DNA from: JAYRGC01 sp041908065
GTDB taxonomy: Bacteria > Pseudomonadota > Alphaproteobacteria > UBA9219
Length of the DNA: 36,545 bases
Assembly (NCBI GenBank): GCA_041908065.1
Contig: JAYRGC010000033.1
Location: forward strand, 1 to 36,545
Direction: 5' to 3'
Part shown: positions 15,395 through 23,949 of the stretch, piece by piece
Position numbering within the stretch: position 1 is the stretch's first letter
Layout of the letters: every line of letters begins with the position of its first letter
Translations under genes and position numbers: made by a program
The notes under the pieces: model-generated
The model's input: only the letters and a program-made list of their open reading frames with translations
Database searches by the model: none
Told to the model about the DNA's origin: nothing

Positions 15395-16699
15395 TCAGAA
15401 TAAGTCTTTTAGGAATCTTTTCAGAGGGGCTTGCCAATTCGGGGGGCGCGGCGATGTTGTCAATATGTCGCTCAACATTTGATTAATGGAGGGAACTCGA
15501 TTGCGGCCATAATCGGTTAAAAAGCCGTGGATAGTTTGGGCTGTTTCTTTTTTATCCTCGAAAGAGTTTAGTAACCAAATCAGATTTTGCTCAGCCATTA
15601 AAATCCTTGTGGAACTATTTTCTGAAGAGTATGGCGGTGTATTTAGGGTATTGGCTAAATTTTGCGCCATATGTTCGGCATAATCAGTTGGATCAATCAC
15701 CATTTTTAACTTGTCATTTATATCAGCTAAGCGATTGCTTATAAGCACGTCTGGTCTCAGTTGAACGAGAATACGTTTCGCATTTTTCCGTGAAGTGTCG
15801 CTGCCATCGGAGGCAAACTCGTTCAACGCCCATATCATTTCGTTTTGTTCGACACTGATATCATCATTAGATAAATCCGAATCATTAAGAGCATTCAGAA
15901 TGTGAGAAATAACATGAGAGATATATATTGTTGGCGCATATCGTTTAAAGGCATTACGTATTTCTTCGTTTTGCTTCAGCATAAGCGATGAGGGAATTAT
16001 CTCCGCAATAAAGCGTTCCGCGTTCTTTTTTGTCCTATCGACTCGACCAGATGCGAATTTGTCCAATATCCATAGCAATTCGCGTTGCTTGATTTCGATA
16101 TTTGTCTGGTGTGTGGGGGGAGTGTTGATTTCTTGCTGAATGTTTGACAGCACTACTTCGACGTATCTCGTCGCCTCCAATGCTCTCAACTTTTCACGCA
16201 ATGGCGTGCAGGCGGCTGTCAACAATGCTTGTGGCAACAGATTCAGAAGGCAGCGGCTAGCCAAGTCAGGTAGTTTGCCAAGCAATAGAACTATGAACGA
16301 TACGCCGTCTGCAATGCGGTGATCATGCGGATTGTTAAGATTAATTGCATCAATATATTCAGATAATTGCAGGTTATAGTTCTCCCCTTGGGGCCTTCTG
16401 TGCGAAGGCGTGGTGGGAGGGTTAGGCCGAGGATTATGTGCTGTTTGGCCAGAGTAAGGTGGCGATTGAGAAAAATTTTGTTTAACAATGGCTTCGTCGT
16501 AGGCAGCGCGCTGTGTAGGATCTTTCAGGACATCGTAAGCCGTTTTAGCTTCTTTGAATTTTTGTGTGTTTTCTTGCTGTGCATGAGGGCTGGAACGATC
16601 AGGATGGTATTTAAAGGCCTGCCTGCGATAAGCTAGCGTGATTTCTTCTTTGGTAGCTTTCGGATCAACACAAAGAATTTCATAGTGAGTTCTATTCAT
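15395..16699 (-). CDS. J-domain protein with repeated C-terminal helical units
   Basis: Residues 1-70 are a canonical J domain (HYEILCVDPKATKEEI, with the HPD triad in FKYHPDRSSP), which stimulates Hsp70 (DnaK) ATPase. There is no Gly/Phe region, zinc-finger or DnaJ C-terminal domain. After a Pro/Asn-rich linker (about 78-110), the remaining 320 residues hold repeats of about 80-85 residues. Each begins with a pattern such as IKQRELLWILDKFASG (203), VEQNEMIWALNEFASD (283) or MAEQNLIWLLNSFEDK (368); a more degenerate one starts near 129. I do not recognise the repeat. The ATG at 16699 with AAGGA upstream is preferred over 16729. Codon use is more A/T-rich than in neighbouring genes, which may indicate acquisition. 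A specialised DnaK co-chaperone or a secreted effector are both possible. Confidence 0.8.
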   Translation of the reverse strand: MNRTHYEILCVDPKATKEEITLAYRRQAFKYHPDRSSPHAQQENTQKFKEAKTAYDVLKDPTQRAAYDEAIVKQNFSQSPPYSGQTAHNPRPNPPTTPSHRRPQGENYNLQLSEYIDAINLNNPHDHRIADGVSFIVLLLGKLPDLASRCLLNLLPQALLTAACTPLREKLRALEATRYVEVVLSNIQQEINTPPTHQTNIEIKQRELLWILDKFASGRVDRTKKNAERFIAEIIPSSLMLKQNEEIRNAFKRYAPTIYISHVISHILNALNDSDLSNDDISVEQNEMIWALNEFASDGSDTSRKNAKRILVQLRPDVLISNRLADINDKLKMVIDPTDYAEHMAQNLANTLNTPPYSSENSSTRILMAEQNLIWLLNSFEDKKETAQTIHGFLTDYGRNRVPSINQMLSDILTTSPRPPNWQAPLKRFLKDLF

Positions 16700-16764
16700 A
16701 AGAAGTATTCCTTGTATATTATCAGCCAATATATTCGCACGTTATTAATCAATAGCATGAACAA

Positions 16765-16839
16765 TGGTGGGTGCGACAGGGATTGAACCTGTGACCCCTA
16801 CCGTGTGAAGGTAATGCTCTCCCGCTGAGCTACGCACCC
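16765..16839 (-). tRNA. tRNA-Val (anticodon CAC)
   Basis: On the minus strand the acceptor arm GGGTGCG (plus 16833-16839) pairs with CGCACCC, followed by discriminator A and an encoded CCA. The D arm is GCTCAGCGGGAGAGC. The anticodon arm TTACC-TTCACAC-GGTAG gives CAC, reading GTG. The T arm contains AGGTTCAATCCCT. Confidence 0.96.
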
Positions 16840-16901
16840 ATTTGGCCACATGCGCGCCATTAATCGGTTATTACCTTCCCATTGTCAAGCCGGAGGGGCG
16901 G

Positions 16902-19646
16902 CTATTTTTTCCGCAGCAATTCCTTTAGTCGGTAAAGGGCGTCCAAGGCCTCGCGCGGCGTCAGGTTGTCGGGATTGACCGCCTTCAAGGATTCAATGGC
17001 CGCCGCAGTTTCCTGCGGCATTTCGAGGCCGGAGGGTTTTACTCCCGTGGCCGAAAACAAGGGGAGATCGGCAAGTCCGGCTTTTCCGCCCGCCGCGCCG
17101 CCTTCCCTTTCGCCCTCCAATTCGGCCAGCACATCTTCGGCGCGGGAGGTGACCGCCGGAGGCAATCCGGCCATTCGCGCCACATGGATGCCATAGGATC
17201 GATCCGCCGCTCCCTCGCCCACTTCGTGGAGGAATACTATCCCTCCCTTCCATTCGCGTATCTTCATGGTGGCTAAACGCAATGCGGGCAGGCGGGCGGC
17301 CAAGGCCGTAAGCTCGTGATAATGCGTCGCGAACAAGGTGCGGCAGCGGTTGGCTTCGTGCAGGTGTTCTACCGTAGCCCAAGCGATGGAAAGTCCGTCG
17401 TAGGTGGCCGTGCCGCGCCCGATTTCGTCCAATATCACCAGAGATCTTTCTCCGGCCTGATTGAGTATCGCCGCCGTCTCGACCATCTCGACCATGAAGG
17501 TGGAGCGTCCTCGCGCCAGATCGTCCGACGCGCCCACGCGGCTGAAAAGTTTATCCACCACGCCGATGCGGGCTGATTTGGCAGGCACGAAACAGCCCGC
17601 CTGCGCCATCAGAGCGATCAGCGCGTTCTGGCGCAGAAAGGTCGATTTCCCCGCCATATTGGGGCCGGTGATAAGCCACAGCCGTTGCGAGGGATCTTGG
17701 TCGCAGTCGTTGCCGATGAAGCCGCCTTGGCCGTCCTTGCGGAGGGCTTGCTCGACGACTGGATGCCGCCCGCCTTTGACGTGAAAATCCAGCGTGGAAT
17801 CCACCACGGGGCGAACGTAGCTTTCGGTTTCGGCCAGCTCGGCCAACCCCGCCGCGACGTCCAGCGTGGCCAAGGCTTCGGAGACGCGACGCAAATCGTC
17901 CAGCCTTTCCATCACTGCGGCGGCAAGCTGGGCGAAAAACTCCAGCTCCAAGGCCAAAGCCCGCCCCGCCGCCTCGGATATTTTGCGCTCCATCTCTCCC
18001 AGTTCCACGGTGGTGAAACGCGCGGCTCCGGCCAGACTTTGGCGGTGGATGAACAAGTCCTTGCGCGACAGCAGCTTGTCCGCGTGCGCCGGAGTGGTTT
18101 CGATATGGTAGCCGATGACTTGGTTGTGGCGGATTTTCAGGTTGTCCACGCCGGATTCCCGCGCGTATTTCTGCTGCAATCCGGCGATGACGCGCCGCCC
18201 GTCGTCGCGCAACGCCACCAGTTCGTCCAATTGCGGCGACCACATTGCGGCTATGAATCCGCCGTCGCGTGTCAAAAGCGGCAGATCCGGAGCCAACGCC
18301 CGCGCCAGCTCGTCGCGCAAATCCTCCTGCCCTTCCAGAGCGGCGGCGGCTGATGCGATTTCCTCTGCGGCGGCATGGCCGGATTCTCGGGCTGAAAGCA
18401 TGGCGGAAAGCGTAAGCCCTTTGGCTTCCTCGGCCCGCGCCAAGGCGTCGCGCACGGCGGCGAGATCCCTAGGCCCGCCGCGCCCCAGCGACAACCGCGC
18501 CAAGGCGCGTTCCATATCGGGGGTTCCCGCCAATAAGCGGCGGATTTTTTCCCGCAACGCCTTGTCGCGCAACATGAAGTCGATGGCGTCCAGCCTTATG
18601 GCGATGGCCGATGGGCAGGTCGACGGAGCCGCCAACCGCGCCGCCAGCATTCGCGCTCCGGTTCCGGTCACGGTGCGATCGATTGCGTGCAAAAGGCTGC
18701 CTTGGCGTTCGCCTTCCAGCGTTCGCGTTATCTCCAAATTGCGGCGGGTGGCGGGATCGATGGCCATGATTCCAGCGTTTTGCGCGGCCATTGGCGGCGA
18801 CAGGCGGGAAACGTCCCTTTTCTGCGTCAGCGAAACGTAATCAAGCAACGCTCCCAAGGCGGCGGCCTCGGCGCGGGAGAAGTCCCCGAAAGACGCCAGA
18901 TCGTCCACCCCGTAGGAGCGTTTCAGGCGAGCTATGGCGTTGGCGGCGTCGAAACGGCTGTCCGGTTGCGGCGCGGCGCAGTCTTTCCACGCCCCCAAAT
19001 TCTCCGATACCTCGGCGCGGGCGAAAAGGCGTTCCGGCAAGATGATCTCGCTGGGAGAGATTTCCGCCAAGGCCATGCCCAAATTCGATCCATTGGAATC
19101 GAGGGAACGGACGCGGGGGCGGCCTTCGCCCAAATCCATCCATGCCAGAGCCATTTCTCCGCCCGCCGCCGTCAGACAGGCCAGATGGTTGGCGGCGCGA
19201 GAGTCCAGCAGGCTTTCTTCCGTAACCGTTCCCGGGGTAACCACCCGCACAACTTCACGGGAAACGATGGCCTTGCCGCCGCGCTTTTTGGCTTCGGCGG
19301 GATCCTCCGTCTGTTCGCATATGGCTACGCGAAAGCCCTTGCGGATAAGGCGCGAGAGGTAGTTTTCATAAGCGTGGGCTGGCACTCCGCACATCGGCAC
19401 GTCGCGGCCTTGATGCTGGCCGCGCCGCGTCAGGGCGATGTCGAGGGCGCGAGAAGCGGCCAGAGCGTCCTCGAAAAACATCTCGTAAAAATCGCCTAGG
19501 CGGAAAAACAGCAGACAGTCCGGATGCTGGGCTTTTATGGAAAGGTATTGGGCAAGCAAAGGTGTGGCGGCGGAATCCGCTTCCCGCGCCTCGGCGACGA
19601 TATTTTTCGCAGCTTGAGCAGCCATCCGCCTCGCGTCCGTATTCAT
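16902..19646 (-). CDS. mutS: DNA mismatch repair protein MutS
   Basis: Mismatch recognition ATPase that recruits MutL. The N-terminal mismatch-binding motif is intact (FFRLGDFYEMFFEDA, with Phe53-x-Glu55). Connector and lever domains follow. The C-terminal ATPase begins near residue 660 with Walker A GPNMAGKSTFLRQ, then LARGRSTFMVEM, the Walker B region LVILDEIGRGTATYDG, and the FATHYHEL switch. At 914 residues it is slightly longer than Escherichia coli MutS but within alphaproteobacterial range. The ATG at 19646 is in a normal position ahead of the first domain. It is monocistronic, downstream of a palindromic repeat and upstream of tRNA-Val. Confidence 0.97.
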   Translation of the reverse strand: MNTDARRMAAQAAKNIVAEAREADSAATPLLAQYLSIKAQHPDCLLFFRLGDFYEMFFEDALAASRALDIALTRRGQHQGRDVPMCGVPAHAYENYLSRLIRKGFRVAICEQTEDPAEAKKRGGKAIVSREVVRVVTPGTVTEESLLDSRAANHLACLTAAGGEMALAWMDLGEGRPRVRSLDSNGSNLGMALAEISPSEIILPERLFARAEVSENLGAWKDCAAPQPDSRFDAANAIARLKRSYGVDDLASFGDFSRAEAAALGALLDYVSLTQKRDVSRLSPPMAAQNAGIMAIDPATRRNLEITRTLEGERQGSLLHAIDRTVTGTGARMLAARLAAPSTCPSAIAIRLDAIDFMLRDKALREKIRRLLAGTPDMERALARLSLGRGGPRDLAAVRDALARAEEAKGLTLSAMLSARESGHAAAEEIASAAAALEGQEDLRDELARALAPDLPLLTRDGGFIAAMWSPQLDELVALRDDGRRVIAGLQQKYARESGVDNLKIRHNQVIGYHIETTPAHADKLLSRKDLFIHRQSLAGAARFTTVELGEMERKISEAAGRALALELEFFAQLAAAVMERLDDLRRVSEALATLDVAAGLAELAETESYVRPVVDSTLDFHVKGGRHPVVEQALRKDGQGGFIGNDCDQDPSQRLWLITGPNMAGKSTFLRQNALIALMAQAGCFVPAKSARIGVVDKLFSRVGASDDLARGRSTFMVEMVETAAILNQAGERSLVILDEIGRGTATYDGLSIAWATVEHLHEANRCRTLFATHYHELTALAARLPALRLATMKIREWKGGIVFLHEVGEGAADRSYGIHVARMAGLPPAVTSRAEDVLAELEGEREGGAAGGKAGLADLPLFSATGVKPSGLEMPQETAAAIESLKAVNPDNLTPREALDALYRLKELLRKK

Positions 19647-19754
19647 GTATTATCCGGCCTTAAGCCCTTGCGTTTATAACGGCAGTTGCGGCATCTTTCC
19701 AGCCTCGACAAAATAGGCCGCAAGGTCTGTCATAAAGGCTATGTGGCCAAAGGC

Positions 19755-19850
19755 CGTCATTGCGAGCCGCCTTCTTCAGGCGGCGAAGCAATCCAGTGCC
19801 GTTGCTCCTAACGCTGTCCAAACCAAAGGTGTGGCGGCTCGCAATGACGC
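19755..19850. repeat. Interspersed palindromic element, copy 3
   Basis: Starts CGTCATTGCGAGCCGCCTTC and ends GGCGGCTCGCAATGACGC. The internal GAAGCAATCCAG arm lacks its partner, because CTCCTAACGCTGTCCAAACC replaces the second half. The same CGCTGTCCAAACCAAAG segment occurs in the copies near 8.4 kb (inverted) and 24.1 kb. It fills most of the gap between mutS and leuB, upstream of both genes. Confidence 0.8.
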
Positions 19851-19912
19851 GCTATTTTTGGCCGTAGACCTTAATACGACAGATTTTTCTCCAACGGCGA
19901 AAGGGAAGCAAA

Positions 19913-21088
19913 ATGCCCAAAAAACGCATTCTGGTTTTGGCCGGAGACGGAATAGGTCCCGAAGTGACGGCGGAGGCTGTGCGGGTTCTAGAATGGTTTC
20001 GCGACAATCGCGGTTTCGACATCTCCATAGAACGGGATCTCGTGGGCGGCGCGGCCATAGACCGCCATGGCGTGCCGTTGACGGACGATACCTTGGCGGC
20101 GGCGCGGGCGGCGGACGCCGTGTTGTTGGGCGCGGTGGGCGGGCCGAAATGGAGCGGCGCGGCCTATGATAAACGCCCCGAAGCCGGATTGCTGCGGTTG
20201 CGGCGAGAGCTGGACTTATTCGCGAATTTGCGTCCGGCGGTGGTGTTCGACGCGCTTATCGACGCTTCGACATTAAAGCCTGACGTGGTGCGCGGGCTGG
20301 ACGTGATGATAGTGCGAGAGCTGACGGGCGGGGTTTATTTCGGCGAACCGCGAGGAATTTTCGATATAGGCGGCGGAGAGCGCAAAGGCGTCAACACGCA
20401 GGTTTACACCACCTCGGAAATTCGCCGCATCGCCCGCGTCGCGTTCGAGCTGGCGCAAAAACGCGGCGGCAGAGTTTGTTCGACCGAGAAAAGCAACGTC
20501 ATGGAATCCGGCTTGCTGTGGCGGGAGGAGGTTTCCCGCCTCCACCGCGAGGAATATCCCGACATAACCCTTTCCCATATGTACGCCGACAACTGCGCCA
20601 TGCAGCTTTTGCGCGATCCGCGCCAGTTCGACGTGATCGTGACCGACAACCTGTTCGGCGACGTGCTGTCGGACGAAGCCGCCATGCTGACCGGATCTCT
20701 GGGGATGCTGCCCTCGGCATCGCTGGGAAATATGATCGCTGAGCCTGCCGAAGCGACCTCTCTCGCCCCCTCGTTCCCTTCGACAGGTTCAGGTAACTCG
20801 ACGCGCTCAGGAAAGGCCGTTGCCGCTAGGGCGATGTACGAACCCGCCCACGGCTCCGCCCCCGACATAGCCGGAAAAGGCATCGCCAATCCGTTGGCCG
20901 CGATTCTCAGCGTGGCGATGATGCTGCGCTATTCCTTCGCCATGGAAAACGAAGCCAAAACCGTGGAAAACGCGGTGCGAAACGTACTGCGAAAAGGCGT
21001 TCGCACGGCGGACTTGCTTGCCGTCGGCAAGCCGGTTTCGACCCGCGAAATGGGCGACGCGGTTATCGGGGAGATACGACCAGCCTAG
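19913..21088 (+). CDS. leuB: 3-isopropylmalate dehydrogenase, with an in-frame repeat-derived insertion
   Basis: NAD-dependent oxidative decarboxylase of leucine synthesis. Landmarks include LAGDGIGPEVTAEAVRVL, LLGAVGGPKW, VRELTGGVYFG, the substrate-binding YADNCAMQLLRDPRQFDVI and TDNLFGDVLSDEAAML, and the NAD-binding MYEPAHGSAPDIAGKGIANP. The protein is 391 residues, about 20-30 longer than typical. The excess lies between PSASLGN and ARAMYEPAHGSAP (residues about 274-303), where family members have a short loop. The extra codons contain a palindromic repeat at 20739-20792. The reading frame is kept and all catalytic motifs are present, so the enzyme may be active with an enlarged loop near the NAD site. 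The ATG has GGGAAG upstream. The last 26 bases overlap the convergent lipoprotein gene. Confidence 0.94.
   Translation: MPKKRILVLAGDGIGPEVTAEAVRVLEWFRDNRGFDISIERDLVGGAAIDRHGVPLTDDTLAAARAADAVLLGAVGGPKWSGAAYDKRPEAGLLRLRRELDLFANLRPAVVFDALIDASTLKPDVVRGLDVMIVRELTGGVYFGEPRGIFDIGGGERKGVNTQVYTTSEIRRIARVAFELAQKRGGRVCSTEKSNVMESGLLWREEVSRLHREEYPDITLSHMYADNCAMQLLRDPRQFDVIVTDNLFGDVLSDEAAMLTGSLGMLPSASLGNMIAEPAEATSLAPSFPSTGSGNSTRSGKAVAARAMYEPAHGSAPDIAGKGIANPLAAILSVAMMLRYSFAMENEAKTVENAVRNVLRKGVRTADLLAVGKPVSTREMGDAVIGEIRPA
20739..20792. repeat. Palindromic repeat inserted in frame in leuB
   Basis: CTGAGCCTGCCGAAG (20739-20753) and CTTCGACAGGTTCAG (20778-20792) are inverted copies with two mismatches, separated by 24 bases. 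It codes for residues in the leuB extra loop (AEPAEATSLAPSFPSTGSG). The core TTCGACAGG with its complement is a known kind of bacterial dispersed palindrome; a related arm lies at the hemW end. Confidence 0.75.
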
Positions 21089-21572
21089 AGCGATCGACAT
21101 CGGGCAAATCCATGCCGCGAACCGGAAGACCGAGTTCGCGCATCAGGTCGCGCTGGTTTTGCACCACCGACGCGGCCAAGGGATGTTCCGGATCGGCAGG
21201 CAGGTCTCCGCTGGCCATTTTAAAGGTCGTCAACGCTTCATCGTAACGTCCGTCTTTTATCAGCAACAAAGCCAGATTATGCAAAAATGTGATGTTTTGG
21301 GCGGTGTTGGGGGTTTCCGTCTCCAAAGTTTCGACGAGAAAAGCGTTGCCGGATTTTTCAACCAGTTTTACAGCGTTTTTAATATCAACTTTGGCAAGGC
21401 ATAATTCGGTCAGTGTCGAGTTGGCAATGGAGCCGCAATCGTTAGGCTTCGCATAGACTTCAGACGGCTTCGCCCAACCGCTCAGGGCGGCGCATCCGGA
21501 CACGAGACATCCTGCGGTAGCAACGCACGCCGCCGCCATAATTTTTCGCATCGCCCGAGTATGATTCATCAT
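21063..21572 (-). CDS. Small lipoprotein with a TPR-like C-terminal half
   Basis: A 169-residue protein with a lipoprotein signal: basic N-terminus (HTRAMRKIM), hydrophobic stretch (AAACVATAG) and lipobox LVSGC with Cys27. The mature part has a helical region; NITFLHNLALLLIKDGRYDEAL followed by FKMASGDLPADPEHP resembles a single tetratricopeptide-type helix pair. Two Cys (DCGSIAN, LTELCLAK) may pair in the periplasm. Function is not recognised; TPR lipoproteins often scaffold envelope complexes. The ATG at 21572 has AAGGG upstream, and ATG 21551 is an alternative. It converges with leuB and overlaps its 3' end by 26 bases. Confidence 0.72.
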   Translation of the reverse strand: MMNHTRAMRKIMAAACVATAGCLVSGCAALSGWAKPSEVYAKPNDCGSIANSTLTELCLAKVDIKNAVKLVEKSGNAFLVETLETETPNTAQNITFLHNLALLLIKDGRYDEALTTFKMASGDLPADPEHPLAASVVQNQRDLMRELGLPVRGMDLPDVDRSRLVVSPR

Positions 21573-21600
21573 GTTTCTTTTCCCTTATGTTATTAGATTT

Positions 21601-21716
21601 GGCTCTCACCCCAAACGGGTGGGGACTGCCTTCCAGCAAGCACCGTCATCTACCCTGTTACGGCCTTTGCTGTTGCGTTTGGACGAAAAATTACCCGCCC
21701 GTTTTGCGTAAGAGCC
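21601..21716. mobile_element. MITE-like element with 25-base terminal inverted repeats
   Basis: The left end GGCTCTCACCCCAAACGGG and the reverse complement of the right end, GGCTCTTACGCAAAACGGG, match at 20 of the first 25 positions. The element is 116 bases with no coding capacity. Its interior (GCACCGTCATCTACCCTGTTACGGCC, in part shared with the 3.98, 8.34 and 28.72 kb repeats) links it to the other composite elements. A T-rich flank on both sides makes any target duplication ambiguous. It ends four bases before the stop codon of the next minus-strand gene. Confidence 0.65.
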
Positions 21717-21719
21717 TTT

Positions 21720-21989
21720 TTATTTTTTCGGCTCATCGCGGAATATAGCGGCAACTGCGACATTGGGACGTTTAGGAACCTCATGGGATCCGGCGACGCC
21801 ACCATCATTCTGCTGATGCTGGGGAATAAACGCCGCCGTTCCATGGTTGAGAAACGCCGTTAACGTCAAAGCGCCGAAAACACCGGCGGCAGCCTGCCAG
21901 AATCGCAAGTTTGATTTTTCTTTACGCAAGACTATTCGCGCCAAATTAAATTGGGGTAAATCTTCTGATATCATCTTAAAATTCTCCAT
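21720..21989 (-). CDS. Small single-pass membrane protein, unrecognised
   Basis: An 89-residue protein (84 if translation begins at the second ATG, 21974, which has GGAG nine bases upstream). It has a polar N-terminus (ISEDLPQFNLARIVLRKEK), one membrane-spanning stretch (FWQAAAGVFGALTLTAFLN, about 30-48), then a Gln/Asn/Gly-rich tail with HEVPKRPNVAVA. No family is recognised. It lies about 90 bases downstream of the 586-residue membrane protein on the same strand and may be in its operon. Its stop codon is next to a MITE-like element, so the C-terminal end may have been altered. Confidence 0.5.
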   Translation of the reverse strand: MENFKMISEDLPQFNLARIVLRKEKSNLRFWQAAAGVFGALTLTAFLNHGTAAFIPQHQQNDGGVAGSHEVPKRPNVAVAAIFRDEPKK

Positions 21990-22080
21990 TTTGCTTTTTT
22001 TTCCGCAAACGAAATCGCTTCGCGGCGCAAGAACGTTCCTTAGCGCGAAGATTTTCGTGCCGCAAATTACATATTTTAAC

Positions 22081-23841
22081 TTAGGGATGCAAGCCCACAG
22101 CCCGTTTTATCGCCCAAGCGTATCGATCGCTTTCCAAAACCTTAAGGGGGTGGAGAGCGTCTTTAGCCGCTTGAATATCGCTTACGGACAGTTGTATGGC
22201 TCTGTCGGCCAACACCTGTTCGCCCAGCTTCAATTCTTCGAACAATACGGATGGGCCGTATTTCTGCAACGAGTCGTTGACTGCGGCGGCAGCTACTTCC
22301 GTCAGGCGGCAGCCATGAGTTAGCGTCACCAACGCCCCGGGAGAAACTTGGCCGTTATGTTTATCGACTACGGCGAGAAGATCGCGGATGTATTGCCCGC
22401 CCTTCCCGTTCAGGCCGGCGGCGGATTTTCTCAGTTCTTCGATGCTGGATCCGTGTTCGCGCAAATAATCCGCCAGATTCACCCGATGTTCCGTTCCCCA
22501 AATATAATCGTGCGCGCTTATGTCGGCGGTTGTCGGCACGGCTTCAACCGGAGGCGGAGCCGAGGACGCTACAGGCGGATTTTGCGGGATAACGGATTCA
22601 CCCACTACTGCCGGAGACGGCGCGACGGCAGGTTCGGTGACGGCAGACATTGTTTCTGCCACTGCCGTATTTTGCTGCTCAACGGCAGGCTCGGCAGCAG
22701 GCGTTGCTTCCACTAATTTTTGAACCTCTTGCGCCCCTGAAGCCTGAACCTCGCTCGGCCAGAAAAACTCAAGCACCGTCGCGCCCAACAATCCGCCGAA
22801 TGCGCCGAAGGCAAACGCGCGTTTGTAGTTAGGCTCTCTTTTGGCGAGTTTTGACACCAGCAGTTCCGAAGCCATTCCCGCCACGCCGCCAGCCGCGCAT
22901 ATAGCCAACGCGGGCGCGGCCAGAGCCGCCAATCCGCTTGCTGTCGTGGCTCCTCCGGCCAAAGTGGTGGAAACGGCGGCCATCTTGAACAACGACAGCA
23001 TCGCCCATCTGGCTGCGGTTCCGGCCACGGCTCCGGCGAGCACGCCGGTGGCAATCTGCCCCCAGTTTTTCCCTGTTCTAACGGGGGCGGAGCTTGGCAC
23101 TTGCTTCACAACAGGAACTAATGTTTTTTGGGAAACCTCTTCGTATGTCTGATCTATAATTTCCTCGACTTTTTTCAAATCGTCGTCAGAACAACCATTT
23201 ATATTAGCAATCTGTTGCGTTTGTTTATCAACTGGCTGCTGATCCAAAGCAACTGACGAAGCATTAGAATTAGCAACAGGTTCAACAAGATCACCGCCTT
23301 CTTCGGGCAATGCCGCATCGTTAAACTTCACGGTTTCGAATGTTAATTCATCGCCTAAAAAATTTTCTGGAAGAATCAAAGTATCGGAGGGATTGCTATC
23401 CCCCGCAATCTTATCCAACTCTATGGTTTGTTCTGGTTGTGCTCCGGTTTCGGGCGCAGGATTTAATGACTTCGACCATCCTTCCAAGAACGCTTCCAAA
23501 TCGTTTATGTTATATTTTATACCCAGCTTTACCTTTTCACCCTTTATGCCATCAATTTCTGGAACAGCGTTTCCTCTGGGCATAAATACAAATTCAGTGA
23601 CTTTGAACTTATTTGAACCAGAATCTCTTCCATCAACGATAAGGCCTATTTCGGGAGAGTTACTAGATTTTTTGGGCGTGTATATGTATCTGGTGAAATC
23701 CCTGTTAAGTTTTTGCTCCCACTCATTCCCTTTAAGCGCAGCAATAACTTCGTCGCGATCGCGCCATGGCGCGTCTTTCAAGTTCAGATTTCCAGCGTTC
23801 GTCCCTTGCTCAGTATAAATATTTTTAATCTCAGCGTTCAT
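22081..23841 (-). CDS. Large unrecognised protein with central membrane segment
   Basis: I do not recognise this 586-residue protein. There is no N-terminal signal peptide. Residues 1-130 look globular (TRYIYTPKK, EIGLIVDGRDSG, KFKVTEFVFMPRG). An acidic linker follows to about 255. Residues about 260-362 are Gly/Ala-rich and hydrophobic (WGQIATGVLAGAVAGTAARW; LAALAAPALAICAAGGVAGM; AFAFGAFGGLLGATVLEFFW), giving three probable membrane helices. A Pro/Ala/Val/Glu-rich linker (about 365-440) leads to a helical C-terminal domain (HRVNLADYLREHGSSIEEL and onward). The ATG at 23841 has GGAG seven bases upstream. It is followed by the small membrane protein gene at 21720. Membrane-anchored envelope factor or secreted effector are both possible; nothing identifies either. 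Confidence 0.68.
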   Translation of the reverse strand: MNAEIKNIYTEQGTNAGNLNLKDAPWRDRDEVIAALKGNEWEQKLNRDFTRYIYTPKKSSNSPEIGLIVDGRDSGSNKFKVTEFVFMPRGNAVPEIDGIKGEKVKLGIKYNINDLEAFLEGWSKSLNPAPETGAQPEQTIELDKIAGDSNPSDTLILPENFLGDELTFETVKFNDAALPEEGGDLVEPVANSNASSVALDQQPVDKQTQQIANINGCSDDDLKKVEEIIDQTYEEVSQKTLVPVVKQVPSSAPVRTGKNWGQIATGVLAGAVAGTAARWAMLSLFKMAAVSTTLAGGATTASGLAALAAPALAICAAGGVAGMASELLVSKLAKREPNYKRAFAFGAFGGLLGATVLEFFWPSEVQASGAQEVQKLVEATPAAEPAVEQQNTAVAETMSAVTEPAVAPSPAVVGESVIPQNPPVASSAPPPVEAVPTTADISAHDYIWGTEHRVNLADYLREHGSSIEELRKSAAGLNGKGGQYIRDLLAVVDKHNGQVSPGALVTLTHGCRLTEVAAAAVNDSLQKYGPSVLFEELKLGEQVLADRAIQLSVSDIQAAKDALHPLKVLESDRYAWAIKRAVGLHP

Positions 23842-23949
23842 AGTTTTGTCTCCAGATAAATTATCAAAATACGTTCATATGTGCGTTTCGATTGCGAAAC
23901 ACAAAAATCAGCGGTCCGATGATACCGAAAAACCGATAGAAATAGCAAT

